This document shows, piece by piece, positions 17,594 to 26,430 of a DNA stretch of 64,000 nucleotides. The DNA is taken from the NCBI GenBank assembly GCA_910577685.1, contig CAJTOH010000014.1, positions 19,816 to 83,815 of the forward strand. Reading direction: 5' to 3'. The position numbers and the translations under genes were made by a program. Positions within the stretch are counted from its first letter, which is position 1; each line of letters opens with the position of its first letter. The notes below the pieces were generated by a model that saw nothing but the letters and a program-made list of their open reading frames with translations, was not told where the DNA came from and searched no databases. This DNA comes from an uncultured Dorea sp. Its GTDB lineage: Bacteria > Bacillota > Clostridia > Lachnospirales > Lachnospiraceae.

Positions 17594-20500
17594 ACCATTC
17601 TTTGAGGTATTTCCCACGTTAAAAGTGGATGATGAACTCCGCGGCATGTTTGAGCAGGCAGAGGTCAGCAAGGTGACGACCAATTCTGACCGGGATTTTA
17701 TTAAGGTGCATCTGTTAAGCCGGTATTTGATTCAGAAGAAGTGTATCTGCGAGGTTGAGCGGAGATTAAAGGAGCAGTTGTTCGGGCGCAGTTATATTCA
17801 GATTGAGGTGATGGAGCAGTATGACCTGTCTGAGCAGTATACGCCGGAGAATTTGATGAAGGAGTATTTCGACAGTTTTCTTTTTGAACTCGACCAGCGC
17901 AGTGTGGTGGAGCGAAGTATGCTCCAAAATTCCAGTTTTGAGTTTCAGGAGGAGAATATTCTGTACCTTACCCTTAGGGATTCGATTGTGGCTCAGGGGA
18001 AGAGGGATTCGATTACGAGTTATCTTACGGAGGTGTTTCGGCATAGGTTTGGACGTCCCATTGAAATACGGGTGCTGTATGAGAAACCGAAGGAGAGCGC
18101 TTTAAAATATAATGAGATTAAACTGAAACAGGAAGTAGAAGAGATTCTGAAAGCGAATATTGCTGTCCGGCAGGAGAATGGGAGACGGATGGGGCAGCAG
18201 GCAGACGAGGACGGGACATTTGCCGCGGAGGGCTCTTTCGGGCAGATGGGCGGCGCAGCCGTCAGTCAATCCGGCGGTGGAGGAAGCGTATCCGGCGGCG
18301 GATTCGAAAACGGCGCGGCGCCGGAAGAAAGCAAGGGCGCCGGAAGAAACGCCGGACAGGAGAGCGGCAAAAAGAGGGAAAAGTCTGCCGGCGTCGGCGG
18401 AAGCGGTACGGGTCAGGAAGAAGGCAAAGCCGCGGGAGAGGTCCGGCAGTCCGGCAATCGTTCGGGAGGTTTTTTGGGAGGCCGGTTCGGAGGTTCTTTC
18501 GGTTCATCCAAAAAGAGAGGCTTTTCCAAGGGGTCTTGGGGGAAGTCCTCCGACGACCCGAATCTGGTCTATGGCCGGGACTTTAACGACGAGCCTATGG
18601 AGCTTCGGCAGGTGGTCGGAGAGATGGGCGAGATTACGTTCAGAGGGAAGGTAATCAGCTTTGAGACTCGTGAGATTCGAAATGAGAAGACGATTGTTAT
18701 TTTTTCTGTGACGGATTTTACGGATACTATTACGATTAAGCTGTTTGTGAGAAATGACCAGCTTCCTGATATTCTGGGCGAAGTGAAGATGGGAGCTTTT
18801 CTGAAAATCAAAGGCGTGACCAATATTGACAAGTTTGACGGCGAGCTGGTTATTTCTTCTGTGGCGGGTATCCGCAAAATCAGTGATTTTACGGAGTCAC
18901 GCAAAGATACTTCCCCTAAAAAGCGTGTGGAGCTGCACTGCCATACCAAGATGAGCGATATGGACGGTGTGTCGGATGTAAAGGGTCTGCTGAAACGCGC
19001 CCATGATTGGGGGCATAAGGCTTTGGCCATCACGGACCATGGGGTGGTGCAGTCATTTCCGGATGCCAACCACTATATTGAGTCTCTTGATAAGGACGAC
19101 CCTTTTAAGGTCATCTACGGGGTGGAAGGGTATCTGGTGGACGACCTTGCGGATGTGGCTGTGAATGAGAAAGGGCAGTCATTATATGGAACTTATGTGG
19201 TGTTTGACCTTGAGACGACGGGATTTAGCCCTATTAAGGATAAGATTATCGAAATCGGCGCCGTGAAGGTGGAGAAGGGGCAGATTACGGAGAAGTTCAG
19301 TACGTTTGTAAATCCCAAGGTGCCGATTCCTTTCCGGATTACCCAGCTTACCGGCATTACGGACGATATGGTTTTGGAAGCGCCGGATATTGAGACTGTG
19401 CTGCCTGAGTTCCTTGCGTTTATCGGGGACTCTGTGCTGGTGGCTCACAATGCCTCTTTTGACGTGGGTTTTATTGAGCAGAACTGTAGGTATCAGGATA
19501 TTGCGCCGGATTTTACTTCTGTGGATACGGTGGCGATGGCGCGGATTCTGCTTCCGACGCTGTCGAAGTTTAAACTGAATGTGGTGGCCAATGCCCTTCA
19601 TATTTCTCTTGAGAACCATCATCGCGCTGTAGACGACGCGGGGGCGACGGCGGAGATTTTCGTGAAGTTTATTGAGATGCTCAGAGACCGGAATATCATG
19701 AATCTTACGAAGCTGAACCAGTTTGGGGCGAATAACGGGGATGCGGTCAAGAAGCTGCCTACTTATCATGTAATTATTCTTGCGCGCAATGAGGTTGGGC
19801 GGGTGAATCTTTATACCTTGGTGTCCAAGTCTCATCTGGAATACTATGCCAGACGGCCAAGGATTCCCAAGAGCGAGCTGTCCAAGTACCGTGAGGGGCT
19901 GATTGTGGGGAGCGCCTGTGAGGCGGGAGAGCTTTTTCAGGCGATTTTGAATGAAAAGTCGGAGGAGAGAATTGCGCGTATCGTGAATTTCTACGACTAT
20001 CTGGAAATCCAGCCTCTTGGCAACAACCGGTTTATGATTGAGAGCGAGCGGATTTCTAAGGTTGAGAGTGAGGAAGATTTAAAGGAGCTGAACCGGAAAA
20101 TCGTGGAGTTGGGGGAACGTTTTAACAAGCCTGTGGTGGGAACCTGCGACGTGCATTTTATGGAGCCGGACGACGAGGTGTACCGGCGTATCATCATGGC
20201 CGGAAAGGGTTTTTCCGATGCGGACAACCAGTCGCCGCTGTTCCTTCGCACCACGGACGAGATGCTTGAGGAGTTTGAGTACCTTGGCTCTGCTAAGGCG
20301 CAGGAAATCGTGATTGATAATCCCTGCCGGATTGCGGATATGGTGGAGCGTATTACGCCTGTGCGTCCGGATAAATGTCCGCCTGTGATTCCGGATTCGG
20401 ATAAGCTTTTGCGGGAAATCTGTTACCAGAAGGCTCATTCTATGTATGGGGAGGAGCTTCCCCCTGTGGTGACGGAGCGGTTGGAGAGGGAGCTTAATTC

Positions 20501-22328
20501 TATTATCTCCAATGGGTTTGCCGTGATGTATATTATTGCCCAGAAGCTGGTGTGGAAGTCCAATGAGGACGGGTATCTGGTGGGGTCCAGAGGTTCTGTC
20601 GGTTCTTCCTTCGTGGCGACCATGGCGGGTATCACGGAGGTTAACCCCCTAAGTCCCCATTATTATTGCAGCCATTGTCATTACAGTGATTTTGAGTCTG
20701 AGGAAGTGAGGGCCTATGCGGGGGGCTGCGGGTGGGATATGCCGGATAAGGCGTGTCCGGTCTGCGGGGAAGCTCTCGTGAAGGATGGGTTTGATATTCC
20801 TTTTGAGACGTTCCTTGGGTTCAAGGGGAATAAGGAGCCGGATATCGACCTGAATTTCTCCGGGGATTACCAGAGTCTTGCCCATAAGTATACGGAGGTT
20901 ATTTTCGGAGCGGGGCAGACGTACCGGGCGGGAACCATTGGTACGCTGGCGGATAAGACGGCGTTTGGCTATGTGAAGAATTATTTTACTGAGCGGGGGC
21001 AGGGAAAACGTAAATGTGAGATTGACCGAATCGTGCTTGGCTGTACGGGCATACGAAGGAGTACCGGACAGCATCCCGGCGGGATTATCGTGCTGCCGCT
21101 GGGGGAGGAGATTAATACGTTTACGCCTGTGCAGCATCCGGCAAATGATACTTCTACGGATATTGTGACTACCCATTTTGATTACCATTCTATTGACCAT
21201 AACCTGCTGAAGCTGGATATTCTGGGGCATGATGACCCGACGATGATTAAGACTTTGGAGGAGTATATCAGTTCTCCTGCTATGGATAATGAATATAATG
21301 AGACGGACAATAAGTTTGTCGCCACGAAGATTCCTCTGGACGATAAGGGGGTGATTTCTCTGTTCCATGATACGTCTGCCCTTGGGATTACGCCGGAGGA
21401 TATCGGAGGCTGTCCGGTGGGGTGTCTGGGGATTCCGGAGTTTGGAACGGATTTTGTTATCCAGATGGTTGTGGATACGAAGCCTCAGACGTTGTCGGAT
21501 TTGATTCGGATTTCCGGTCTGTCCCATGGGACGGATGTGTGGCTGAATAATGCCCAGGAGTTGATTCGCTCCGGGAAGGCTACGATTTCTACGGCTATCT
21601 GTACCCGTGACGATATTATGACCTATCTGATTAATAAGGGGATGGACTCGGAGCAGTCTTTTACCATTATGGAGAGGGTCAGAAAAGGGGCTGTGGCGAA
21701 GGGGAAATGTAAGGAGTGGCCTGAGTTTAAGGAGGATATGAAGGCCCATGACGTGCCGGAGTGGTATATCTGGTCCTGTGAGAAGATTAAGTATATGTTC
21801 CCTAAGGCTCATGCGGCGGCGTACGTCATGATGGCTTACCGGATTGCGTACTGTAAGATTAATTTTCCTCTGGCGTATTATGGGGCTTATTTTGGGATTC
21901 GTGCGGATGCCTTTTCCTATGAAATTATGTGTCAGGGGAAGGAGAATTTGAAGAGGTATATTGATGATTATAACCGGCGTTCGGATTCTTTGAGTAAGAA
22001 AGAGCAGGATACCATGAAGGATATGCGGCTGGTGCAGGAGATGTATGCCAGAGGGTATGAGTTTGAGCCGATGGATATCTATCAGGCGAAGGCTTCTAAG
22101 TTCCTGATTGTGAACGGGAAGCTGATGCCGCCGCTGGTCAGCATTGAGGGCATGGGTGATAAGGCGGCGGAGGCTGTGGAGGAGGCGGCCAAGGATGGAC
22201 AGTATCTTTCCTTGGATGATTTCCGGCAGCGGACCAAAGCCAGCAAGAGTGTGATTGATTATATGGTGAAGCTTGGGATTTTAAAAGGTCTGCCGGAGTC
22301 GAATCAGCTGTCGCTGTTTGATTTGTAG
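17586..22328 (+). CDS. polC: DNA polymerase III subunit alpha, Gram-positive PolC type
   Basis: This is the replicative polymerase of low-GC Gram-positive bacteria, with a built-in 3'-5' exonuclease. At 1580 residues it is longer than the roughly 1440 of Bacillus PolC. In order: an N-terminal region (1-190), a Gly/Ser/Lys-rich low-complexity stretch (about 195-320), an OB-fold, a PHP domain split by the exonuclease (HCHTKMSDMDG near 450), a DEDD exonuclease (VFDLETTGFS near 538), and the polymerase catalytic region (about 900-1500). The zinc-like CSHC...CPVC region is near 1020-1065. The extra length is in the low-complexity insert. It overlaps ispG by eight bases. Confidence 0.97.
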   Translation: MSKPFFEVFPTLKVDDELRGMFEQAEVSKVTTNSDRDFIKVHLLSRYLIQKKCICEVERRLKEQLFGRSYIQIEVMEQYDLSEQYTPENLMKEYFDSFLFELDQRSVVERSMLQNSSFEFQEENILYLTLRDSIVAQGKRDSITSYLTEVFRHRFGRPIEIRVLYEKPKESALKYNEIKLKQEVEEILKANIAVRQENGRRMGQQADEDGTFAAEGSFGQMGGAAVSQSGGGGSVSGGGFENGAAPEESKGAGRNAGQESGKKREKSAGVGGSGTGQEEGKAAGEVRQSGNRSGGFLGGRFGGSFGSSKKRGFSKGSWGKSSDDPNLVYGRDFNDEPMELRQVVGEMGEITFRGKVISFETREIRNEKTIVIFSVTDFTDTITIKLFVRNDQLPDILGEVKMGAFLKIKGVTNIDKFDGELVISSVAGIRKISDFTESRKDTSPKKRVELHCHTKMSDMDGVSDVKGLLKRAHDWGHKALAITDHGVVQSFPDANHYIESLDKDDPFKVIYGVEGYLVDDLADVAVNEKGQSLYGTYVVFDLETTGFSPIKDKIIEIGAVKVEKGQITEKFSTFVNPKVPIPFRITQLTGITDDMVLEAPDIETVLPEFLAFIGDSVLVAHNASFDVGFIEQNCRYQDIAPDFTSVDTVAMARILLPTLSKFKLNVVANALHISLENHHRAVDDAGATAEIFVKFIEMLRDRNIMNLTKLNQFGANNGDAVKKLPTYHVIILARNEVGRVNLYTLVSKSHLEYYARRPRIPKSELSKYREGLIVGSACEAGELFQAILNEKSEERIARIVNFYDYLEIQPLGNNRFMIESERISKVESEEDLKELNRKIVELGERFNKPVVGTCDVHFMEPDDEVYRRIIMAGKGFSDADNQSPLFLRTTDEMLEEFEYLGSAKAQEIVIDNPCRIADMVERITPVRPDKCPPVIPDSDKLLREICYQKAHSMYGEELPPVVTERLERELNSIISNGFAVMYIIAQKLVWKSNEDGYLVGSRGSVGSSFVATMAGITEVNPLSPHYYCSHCHYSDFESEEVRAYAGGCGWDMPDKACPVCGEALVKDGFDIPFETFLGFKGNKEPDIDLNFSGDYQSLAHKYTEVIFGAGQTYRAGTIGTLADKTAFGYVKNYFTERGQGKRKCEIDRIVLGCTGIRRSTGQHPGGIIVLPLGEEINTFTPVQHPANDTSTDIVTTHFDYHSIDHNLLKLDILGHDDPTMIKTLEEYISSPAMDNEYNETDNKFVATKIPLDDKGVISLFHDTSALGITPEDIGGCPVGCLGIPEFGTDFVIQMVVDTKPQTLSDLIRISGLSHGTDVWLNNAQELIRSGKATISTAICTRDDIMTYLINKGMDSEQSFTIMERVRKGAVAKGKCKEWPEFKEDMKAHDVPEWYIWSCEKIKYMFPKAHAAAYVMMAYRIAYCKINFPLAYYGAYFGIRADAFSYEIMCQGKENLKRYIDDYNRRSDSLSKKEQDTMKDMRLVQEMYARGYEFEPMDIYQAKASKFLIVNGKLMPPLVSIEGMGDKAAEAVEEAAKDGQYLSLDDFRQRTKASKSVIDYMVKLGILKGLPESNQLSLFDL

Positions 22329-22403
22329 TTTTTGCTGTATTTTTTTGTTTGAGGGGAGTTGGGTAGGTATGAGGTTCGGAAGGCGTAAAGGAGGGAGACG
22401 GGA

Positions 22404-22967
22404 GTGAGGCAGTCGCAGATTACGTTTTGGTGCCATGAGATTATCCGCTGTCAGGCGATGGAGGGCGGGTTCTATATTGATGCTACCATGGGGAATGGCA
22501 ATGACACTCTGTTTCTGTGCCGGCTTGCGGGGGATTCGGGGCGGGTTCTGGCCTTTGACGTGCAGGAGGAGGCTTTGGAAAGGACCAAGGGGCTTCTTGA
22601 GGAAGCCAAGGTGAGCGAGCGGGCAGAGCTTGTTTTGGACGGACATGAGCATATGGACAGGTATGTGCAGCGGGAGACTGTGGATGTGATTTGTTTTAAT
22701 TTCGGGTATCTGCCGGGAGGCTGCCATGAGGTTGCGACAGCGGCGGATACCAGTGTGGAGGCGATAGGTAAGGGACTTGGGCTTCTAAAGCATGGGGGGA
22801 TGATGAGTCTTTGTATTTACAGCGGCGGGGATACTGGATTTGAGGAGAAGGAAGAGATTCTCGGATATATTCGGAAGCTTCCGGCGAGGGAGTATACGGT
22901 GATTGTGAATGAGTATTATAATCGGGGGAATAATCCCCCGATGCCGGTATTTATTTTCAAAAATTAA
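22404..22967 (+). CDS. mnmM: Class I SAM-dependent methyltransferase, YtqB/MnmM-like
   Basis: This 187-residue enzyme has a Rossmann methyltransferase fold with the SAM motif DATMGNGNDT (about residues 26-35). The NFGYLPGG strand (about 96-103) is typical of the YtqB family, first listed as rRNA methylases; the Bacillus member was shown to be MnmM, which methylates 5-aminomethyl-2-thiouridine at the tRNA wobble position. The start is GTG 22404 behind AAAGGAGGGAG. The gene converges on an alcohol dehydrogenase with eight bases between the stops. Confidence 0.75.
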   Translation: MRQSQITFWCHEIIRCQAMEGGFYIDATMGNGNDTLFLCRLAGDSGRVLAFDVQEEALERTKGLLEEAKVSERAELVLDGHEHMDRYVQRETVDVICFNFGYLPGGCHEVATAADTSVEAIGKGLGLLKHGGMMSLCIYSGGDTGFEEKEEILGYIRKLPAREYTVIVNEYYNRGNNPPMPVFIFKN

Positions 22968-22975
22968 TTTCGATG

Positions 22976-24157
22976 TTACCCCTTGGCATTCCGATAAATC
23001 CTGGCCATATCTTCCCGCGATAATTTCTTCACGATTCCGATAGTGCGCGTGTTGCCGAAACTGCATTTGTCTGCCAGCTCCAAAATCTGCTCATCTGTTG
23101 GTTCAACGCCAAGTTCCCGCAATGTGGTGGGCATGCCGATACTTCGGTAAAAGTCCTCCATAGCTTCAATTCCTGCAAGGGCTGTCTCTTCGACGGAGCC
23201 TTTTTCCTGCACCATCAGTACTTTGACGGCGAGCTTTGCGAATCTGTCCGGACATTCTTTGTATACGTACCGCGCCCAGCTTCCCCAGACTGCGGCAAGG
23301 CCGGCGCCGTGGGCGACGTCGAACATGCCCCCTAGTTCATGCTCTAGCTGGTGGGAAGCCCAGTCGCCGCCGTCGGTTCCGCAGCCGGTCAGCCCATTAT
23401 GGGAGAGGCTTGACGCCCACATTACTTCGGCCCGGGCCTCATAGTTCTTTGGATTTTCTCTCAGCAGCCTTGCGCTTTTCATCACCGTTCTCAGCAATGC
23501 CTCGCTGATACCGTCTGTTATCTCCATATTGGTTCCGTGGTTCAGATACCTTTCCATCGTATGCATCATGATATCCACGCACCCGCTCTGGGTCTGGTAA
23601 TCCGGCAGAGTGTAGGTAAGCTCAGGATTGAGGACGGCGAACCGGCAGCGGCTGTAATTGCTGCTGTAACCACGTTTTATAAAGCCCTCTTCGTTGGTGA
23701 TAACCGAGGAATTGCTCATCTCACTCCCCGCCGCGGCAATGGTGAGCACAGCGCCGATGGGGAGGCAGGCATATGCCGTCCGTTTTCTGGCGTAGAAGTC
23801 CCATACATCCCCTTCGTTGGCGATTCCGTAACCAATTGCCTTGGCGGAATCAATGACGCTTCCGCCGCCTACTGCAAGGATAAAGTCCACACCCTCCTGC
23901 CGGCACAGCAAGATTCCTTCGCGCACCTTCGACAGACGGGGATTGGGGACGACGCCTCCCAGTGAAACATATTGGATTCCTTCGGCGTTAAGCGACCTGC
24001 AGATGCGATCTAACAGACCGGAGCGGACAACGCTTCCGCTTCCATAGTGGACGAGCACCTTCCGGCAATTCTGCTCTTTTACCAGTTTACCAGTTTCGGC
24101 TTCCGTGTTTTTGCCAAATACAACCTTTGTTGGGGTATAGTATTCAAAATTATGCAT
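22976..24157 (-). CDS. Iron-containing alcohol dehydrogenase (butanol dehydrogenase type)
   Basis: This is a 393-residue group III alcohol dehydrogenase, oxidising alcohols or reducing aldehydes with NAD(P)H. The start is ATG at 24155-24157, with AGGAGG on its strand eight bases upstream. The nucleotide-binding GGGSVIDSAKAIGYG motif lies near residue 95. Metal ligands are in CVDIMMHTMERY (about 190), SHQLEHELGGM (about 255) and DVAHGAGLAAVW (about 268). It resembles BdhA/YqhD enzymes. It sits four bases downstream of a Crp/Fnr regulator on the same strand, so they are likely one transcript. Confidence 0.9.
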   Translation of the reverse strand: MHNFEYYTPTKVVFGKNTEAETGKLVKEQNCRKVLVHYGSGSVVRSGLLDRICRSLNAEGIQYVSLGGVVPNPRLSKVREGILLCRQEGVDFILAVGGGSVIDSAKAIGYGIANEGDVWDFYARKRTAYACLPIGAVLTIAAAGSEMSNSSVITNEEGFIKRGYSSNYSRCRFAVLNPELTYTLPDYQTQSGCVDIMMHTMERYLNHGTNMEITDGISEALLRTVMKSARLLRENPKNYEARAEVMWASSLSHNGLTGCGTDGGDWASHQLEHELGGMFDVAHGAGLAAVWGSWARYVYKECPDRFAKLAVKVLMVQEKGSVEETALAGIEAMEDFYRSIGMPTTLRELGVEPTDEQILELADKCSFGNTRTIGIVKKLSREDMARIYRNAKG

Positions 24158-24161
24158 AAAG

Positions 24162-24866
24162 CTACCTCCTAATTTTTTCGTGTGTCTTGAGTTCATCGCT
24201 GACGGACTGTAACAGGGTAAAGGTGTTCCTGTTAAAAGTCAAAAGCCCGTCGTCCCGCATACTGCACAGTTCCTTTGACATGGCGCTGCGGTCTACGGAA
24301 AGAAAGTCTGCAAGCTGCTGCCGGTTAAAGGGTATGGAAATGGAACTGCTGTTTTGCCGTTTCGCCTCCTCGGACAGGTAAGAAATCAACTTTTCCCTTA
24401 TAGAACGCTTTGATATGTGCCCAATCTTCTGAACGAGTTTTCGGTTTTTATCGGATATTGCAAAAAATAAATTCTGTAATACCATTGAGTGAAACGGGCA
24501 GGCCGACGAGCAGACGGTCAGTATTTTCTGCACGTCGAAGAATATGACGGCGCTGTCCTCCACGGCCAGGACGTCATTGAGAATGGGACCGCTTTCGGGG
24601 GAAACATAGGATTCTCCAAACATCTCCCCTTCATTGATGATATTGACAATGCTGCGATTACCCCAGTAGTCATCCCGCTGGATATGGAGCTTTCCTTCTA
24701 CTAAAACGGTTATGTGGGTCAGGGCTTCTCCCTGTCTGAAAATATATTCGCCTTTTTTATAAATGCGGGATTTTGCCTGAAGGCAGTCAAGTATGGTAGT
24801 GATTTCGTCACCCCCGACTTTGGAGAACAACCGTGACTTTTGGAGGACAGGCACATATTTTTCCAT
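24162..24866 (-). CDS. Crp/Fnr family transcriptional regulator
   Basis: This 234-residue regulator has an N-terminal cyclic-nucleotide-binding-like barrel (about 15-125) and a C-terminal winged HTH (about 165-230, with RQQLADFLSVDRSAMSKEL as the recognition helix region). I place the start at ATG 24864-24866 behind AAAGAGGA. It lacks the N-terminal Cys cluster of true FNR, so it probably senses a small ligand. It is divergent from the ferredoxin-like gene, with a Crp/Fnr-type palindrome (24884-24897) between them, and is followed directly by the alcohol dehydrogenase. Confidence 0.9.
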   Translation of the reverse strand: MEKYVPVLQKSRLFSKVGGDEITTILDCLQAKSRIYKKGEYIFRQGEALTHITVLVEGKLHIQRDDYWGNRSIVNIINEGEMFGESYVSPESGPILNDVLAVEDSAVIFFDVQKILTVCSSACPFHSMVLQNLFFAISDKNRKLVQKIGHISKRSIREKLISYLSEEAKRQNSSSISIPFNRQQLADFLSVDRSAMSKELCSMRDDGLLTFNRNTFTLLQSVSDELKTHEKIRR

Positions 24867-24883
24867 AACAAAATCCTCTTTCT

Positions 24884-24897
24884 GTTGTAAATACAAC
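24884..24897. promoter_or_regulatory. Crp/Fnr-type operator in the divergent promoter region
   Basis: GTTGTAAATACAAC has the 5-4-5 layout of Crp/Fnr boxes (GTTGT-N4-ACAAC). A TATGAT -10 box at 24920-24925 would start the ferredoxin gene near 24932, placing the site centre close to -41.5, the class II activation position. The site is 17 bases from the start of the Crp/Fnr gene, so autoregulation is also likely. Confidence 0.6.
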
Positions 24898-24953
24898 GGA
24901 ATTGTTTTGTCTATTGTATTATGATAGGGACAGAAAAACAAGGAGGATTTCAT

Positions 24954-25661
24954 ATGATTAGAAAAATTATTAAAATTGATAAAGAAAAATGTAATGGCTG
25001 CGGGGCGTGTGCGGCTACCTGTCATGAAGGCGCCATTGAAATGATTGATGGAAAGGCAGAGCTTATCCGTGAGAATTTTTGTGACGGTCTGGGGGATTGT
25101 CTGCCGGCTTGCCCGGCGGACGCCATTTCGTTTGAGGAACGGGAAGCTCCTGCTTATGACGAGGCGGCTGTATTTGCCGCAAAGGAGAAAAAATCTTCCT
25201 CTCAGATGCCCTGCGGTTGTCCGGGAACAAACGTAAGGAGGATTGACAGGGCGGATATGGCTTCCGAGGCTTTCACTGCAGGCACGCCGCTTACCAGCCA
25301 GTTGAAGCAATGGCCGGTACAGATAAAACTTGTACCGGAAAAGGCGGATTATTTTGAGAACGCAAACCTGCTGATTGCCGCCGACTGTACGGCGTACGCC
25401 TATGGGAATTTCCACAACGAGTTTATCCGAAACCATATCACGCTGATTGGATGCCCGAAGCTGGACGAAGGGGATTATACGGATAAGCTTACGCATATTA
25501 TTGCGGGAAACCATATCAAGAGTGTGACGATTGTAAGAATGGAGGTTCCATGCTGCGGCGGAATTGAAAATGCGGTAAAGGAGGCGCTGCAAAAAAGCGG
25601 TAAGTTCATACCATGGAGGGTTGTGACCGTCACTGTAGATGGGAAAATATTGAACAGCTAA
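24954..25661 (+). CDS. 4Fe-4S ferredoxin-domain protein
   Basis: The protein is 235 residues from ATG 24954, behind AAGGAGG. The first 60 residues hold two cluster-binding motifs, CNGCGACAATC and CDGLGDCLPACP, as in two-cluster ferredoxins. A second domain (about 85-235) has C-x-C (PCGCPG), DCTAYA, GCPKLD and PCCGG sites, suggesting extra metal binding. It is divergent from a Crp/Fnr gene and is its likely target. Its role is probably electron transfer in anaerobic metabolism. A strong terminator lies 84 bases downstream. Confidence 0.85.
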   Translation: MIRKIIKIDKEKCNGCGACAATCHEGAIEMIDGKAELIRENFCDGLGDCLPACPADAISFEEREAPAYDEAAVFAAKEKKSSSQMPCGCPGTNVRRIDRADMASEAFTAGTPLTSQLKQWPVQIKLVPEKADYFENANLLIAADCTAYAYGNFHNEFIRNHITLIGCPKLDEGDYTDKLTHIIAGNHIKSVTIVRMEVPCCGGIENAVKEALQKSGKFIPWRVVTVTVDGKILNS

Positions 25662-25744
25662 GTCAAGGAAAAAATATCTTGCAATATAGGATGTTTTGGG
25701 CTAAACTATTTTATATATTGGAGACGCCGGTAAGCGGCGTATAG

Positions 25745-25798
25745 AGATGGGGTTGTCGGGAAATGGATGTACCATTTTCCGGACAGCCCCATCTTTGT
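25745..25798 (+). terminator. Intrinsic terminator after the ferredoxin gene
   Basis: A long near-perfect stem runs from AGATGGGG (25745-25752) to CCCCATCT (25787-25794), followed by TTG. Inner arms GGAAATGG and CCATTTTCC extend it. Confidence 0.75.
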
Positions 25799-25868
25799 AA
25801 ATCACCTTTCAAGCGAAAAGTAAAGAAGAGAAAGGCAAAAACGGCAGAAGAGACATTAGGAGGAGATT

Positions 25869-26363
25869 ATGCGCAGAGCAGATCGTGAAGTAAAGGATTG
25901 GAAAGAAATCCTTCAGATCCTTGAGTCCTGTAAGGTATGCAGGCTTGGGATGATGGATGAAGGCAAGATTTATATCGTACCTATGAATTATGGATATATT
26001 TATGAAGAAGGGAAACTTGTGCTGTATTTCCATGGGGCCAGAGAAGGGAAAAAACTTAGGCTTCTTGAGGTGAATCCGACAGTCGGAATCGAGATGGACG
26101 GCGGGCATGAATTAGAGGCGGGCAAGACGGCGTGCCAGTATAGTTACTTTTACGCCAGTATTATCGGAAACGGCAAGGCGGAGATTGTTACGAAACCGGA
26201 GGAGAAGTCCGGAGCTTTGGCAGCCATTATGAAGCATCAGACAGGAAAAGTTTTTGAGGAACTAGAGTCGAATCTGAAACTTGGAGCGGCTGTGGAGATC
26301 ATCCGTGTGGAGGTGGAGGAATTTACCTGCAAGCGTCACCGCAAAGAAAAAGAAAGTCTATAA
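25869..26363 (+). CDS. PNPOx-like flavin protein, nitroimidazole-resistance (Nim) type
   Basis: This 164-residue protein belongs to the pyridoxamine 5'-phosphate oxidase-like split-barrel family, Nim subgroup, which binds FMN as a dimer. Typical features are CKVCRLGMMDEGKIYIVPMNY near residues 21-40, YFHGAREGKKL near 57-67 and a C-terminal VEEFTCKRH. Family members reduce nitro compounds or act as unspecific flavin reductases. The ribosome binding site TAGGAGGAG is strong. It is not tied to the neighbours by clear operon spacing. Confidence 0.85.
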   Translation: MRRADREVKDWKEILQILESCKVCRLGMMDEGKIYIVPMNYGYIYEEGKLVLYFHGAREGKKLRLLEVNPTVGIEMDGGHELEAGKTACQYSYFYASIIGNGKAEIVTKPEEKSGALAAIMKHQTGKVFEELESNLKLGAAVEIIRVEVEEFTCKRHRKEKESL

Positions 26364-26430
26364 ATTAATGCTTTAACCTGTGAAAGCATTGTGGTATACT
26401 ATGAAAAATACGAAAGGATGGAAGATAAAA

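Noticed and set aside
22921..22942. Perfect GC-rich palindrome at the end of the methyltransferase gene
   Set aside because: It is inside the coding sequence and lacks a T-run, so I do not call it a terminator.
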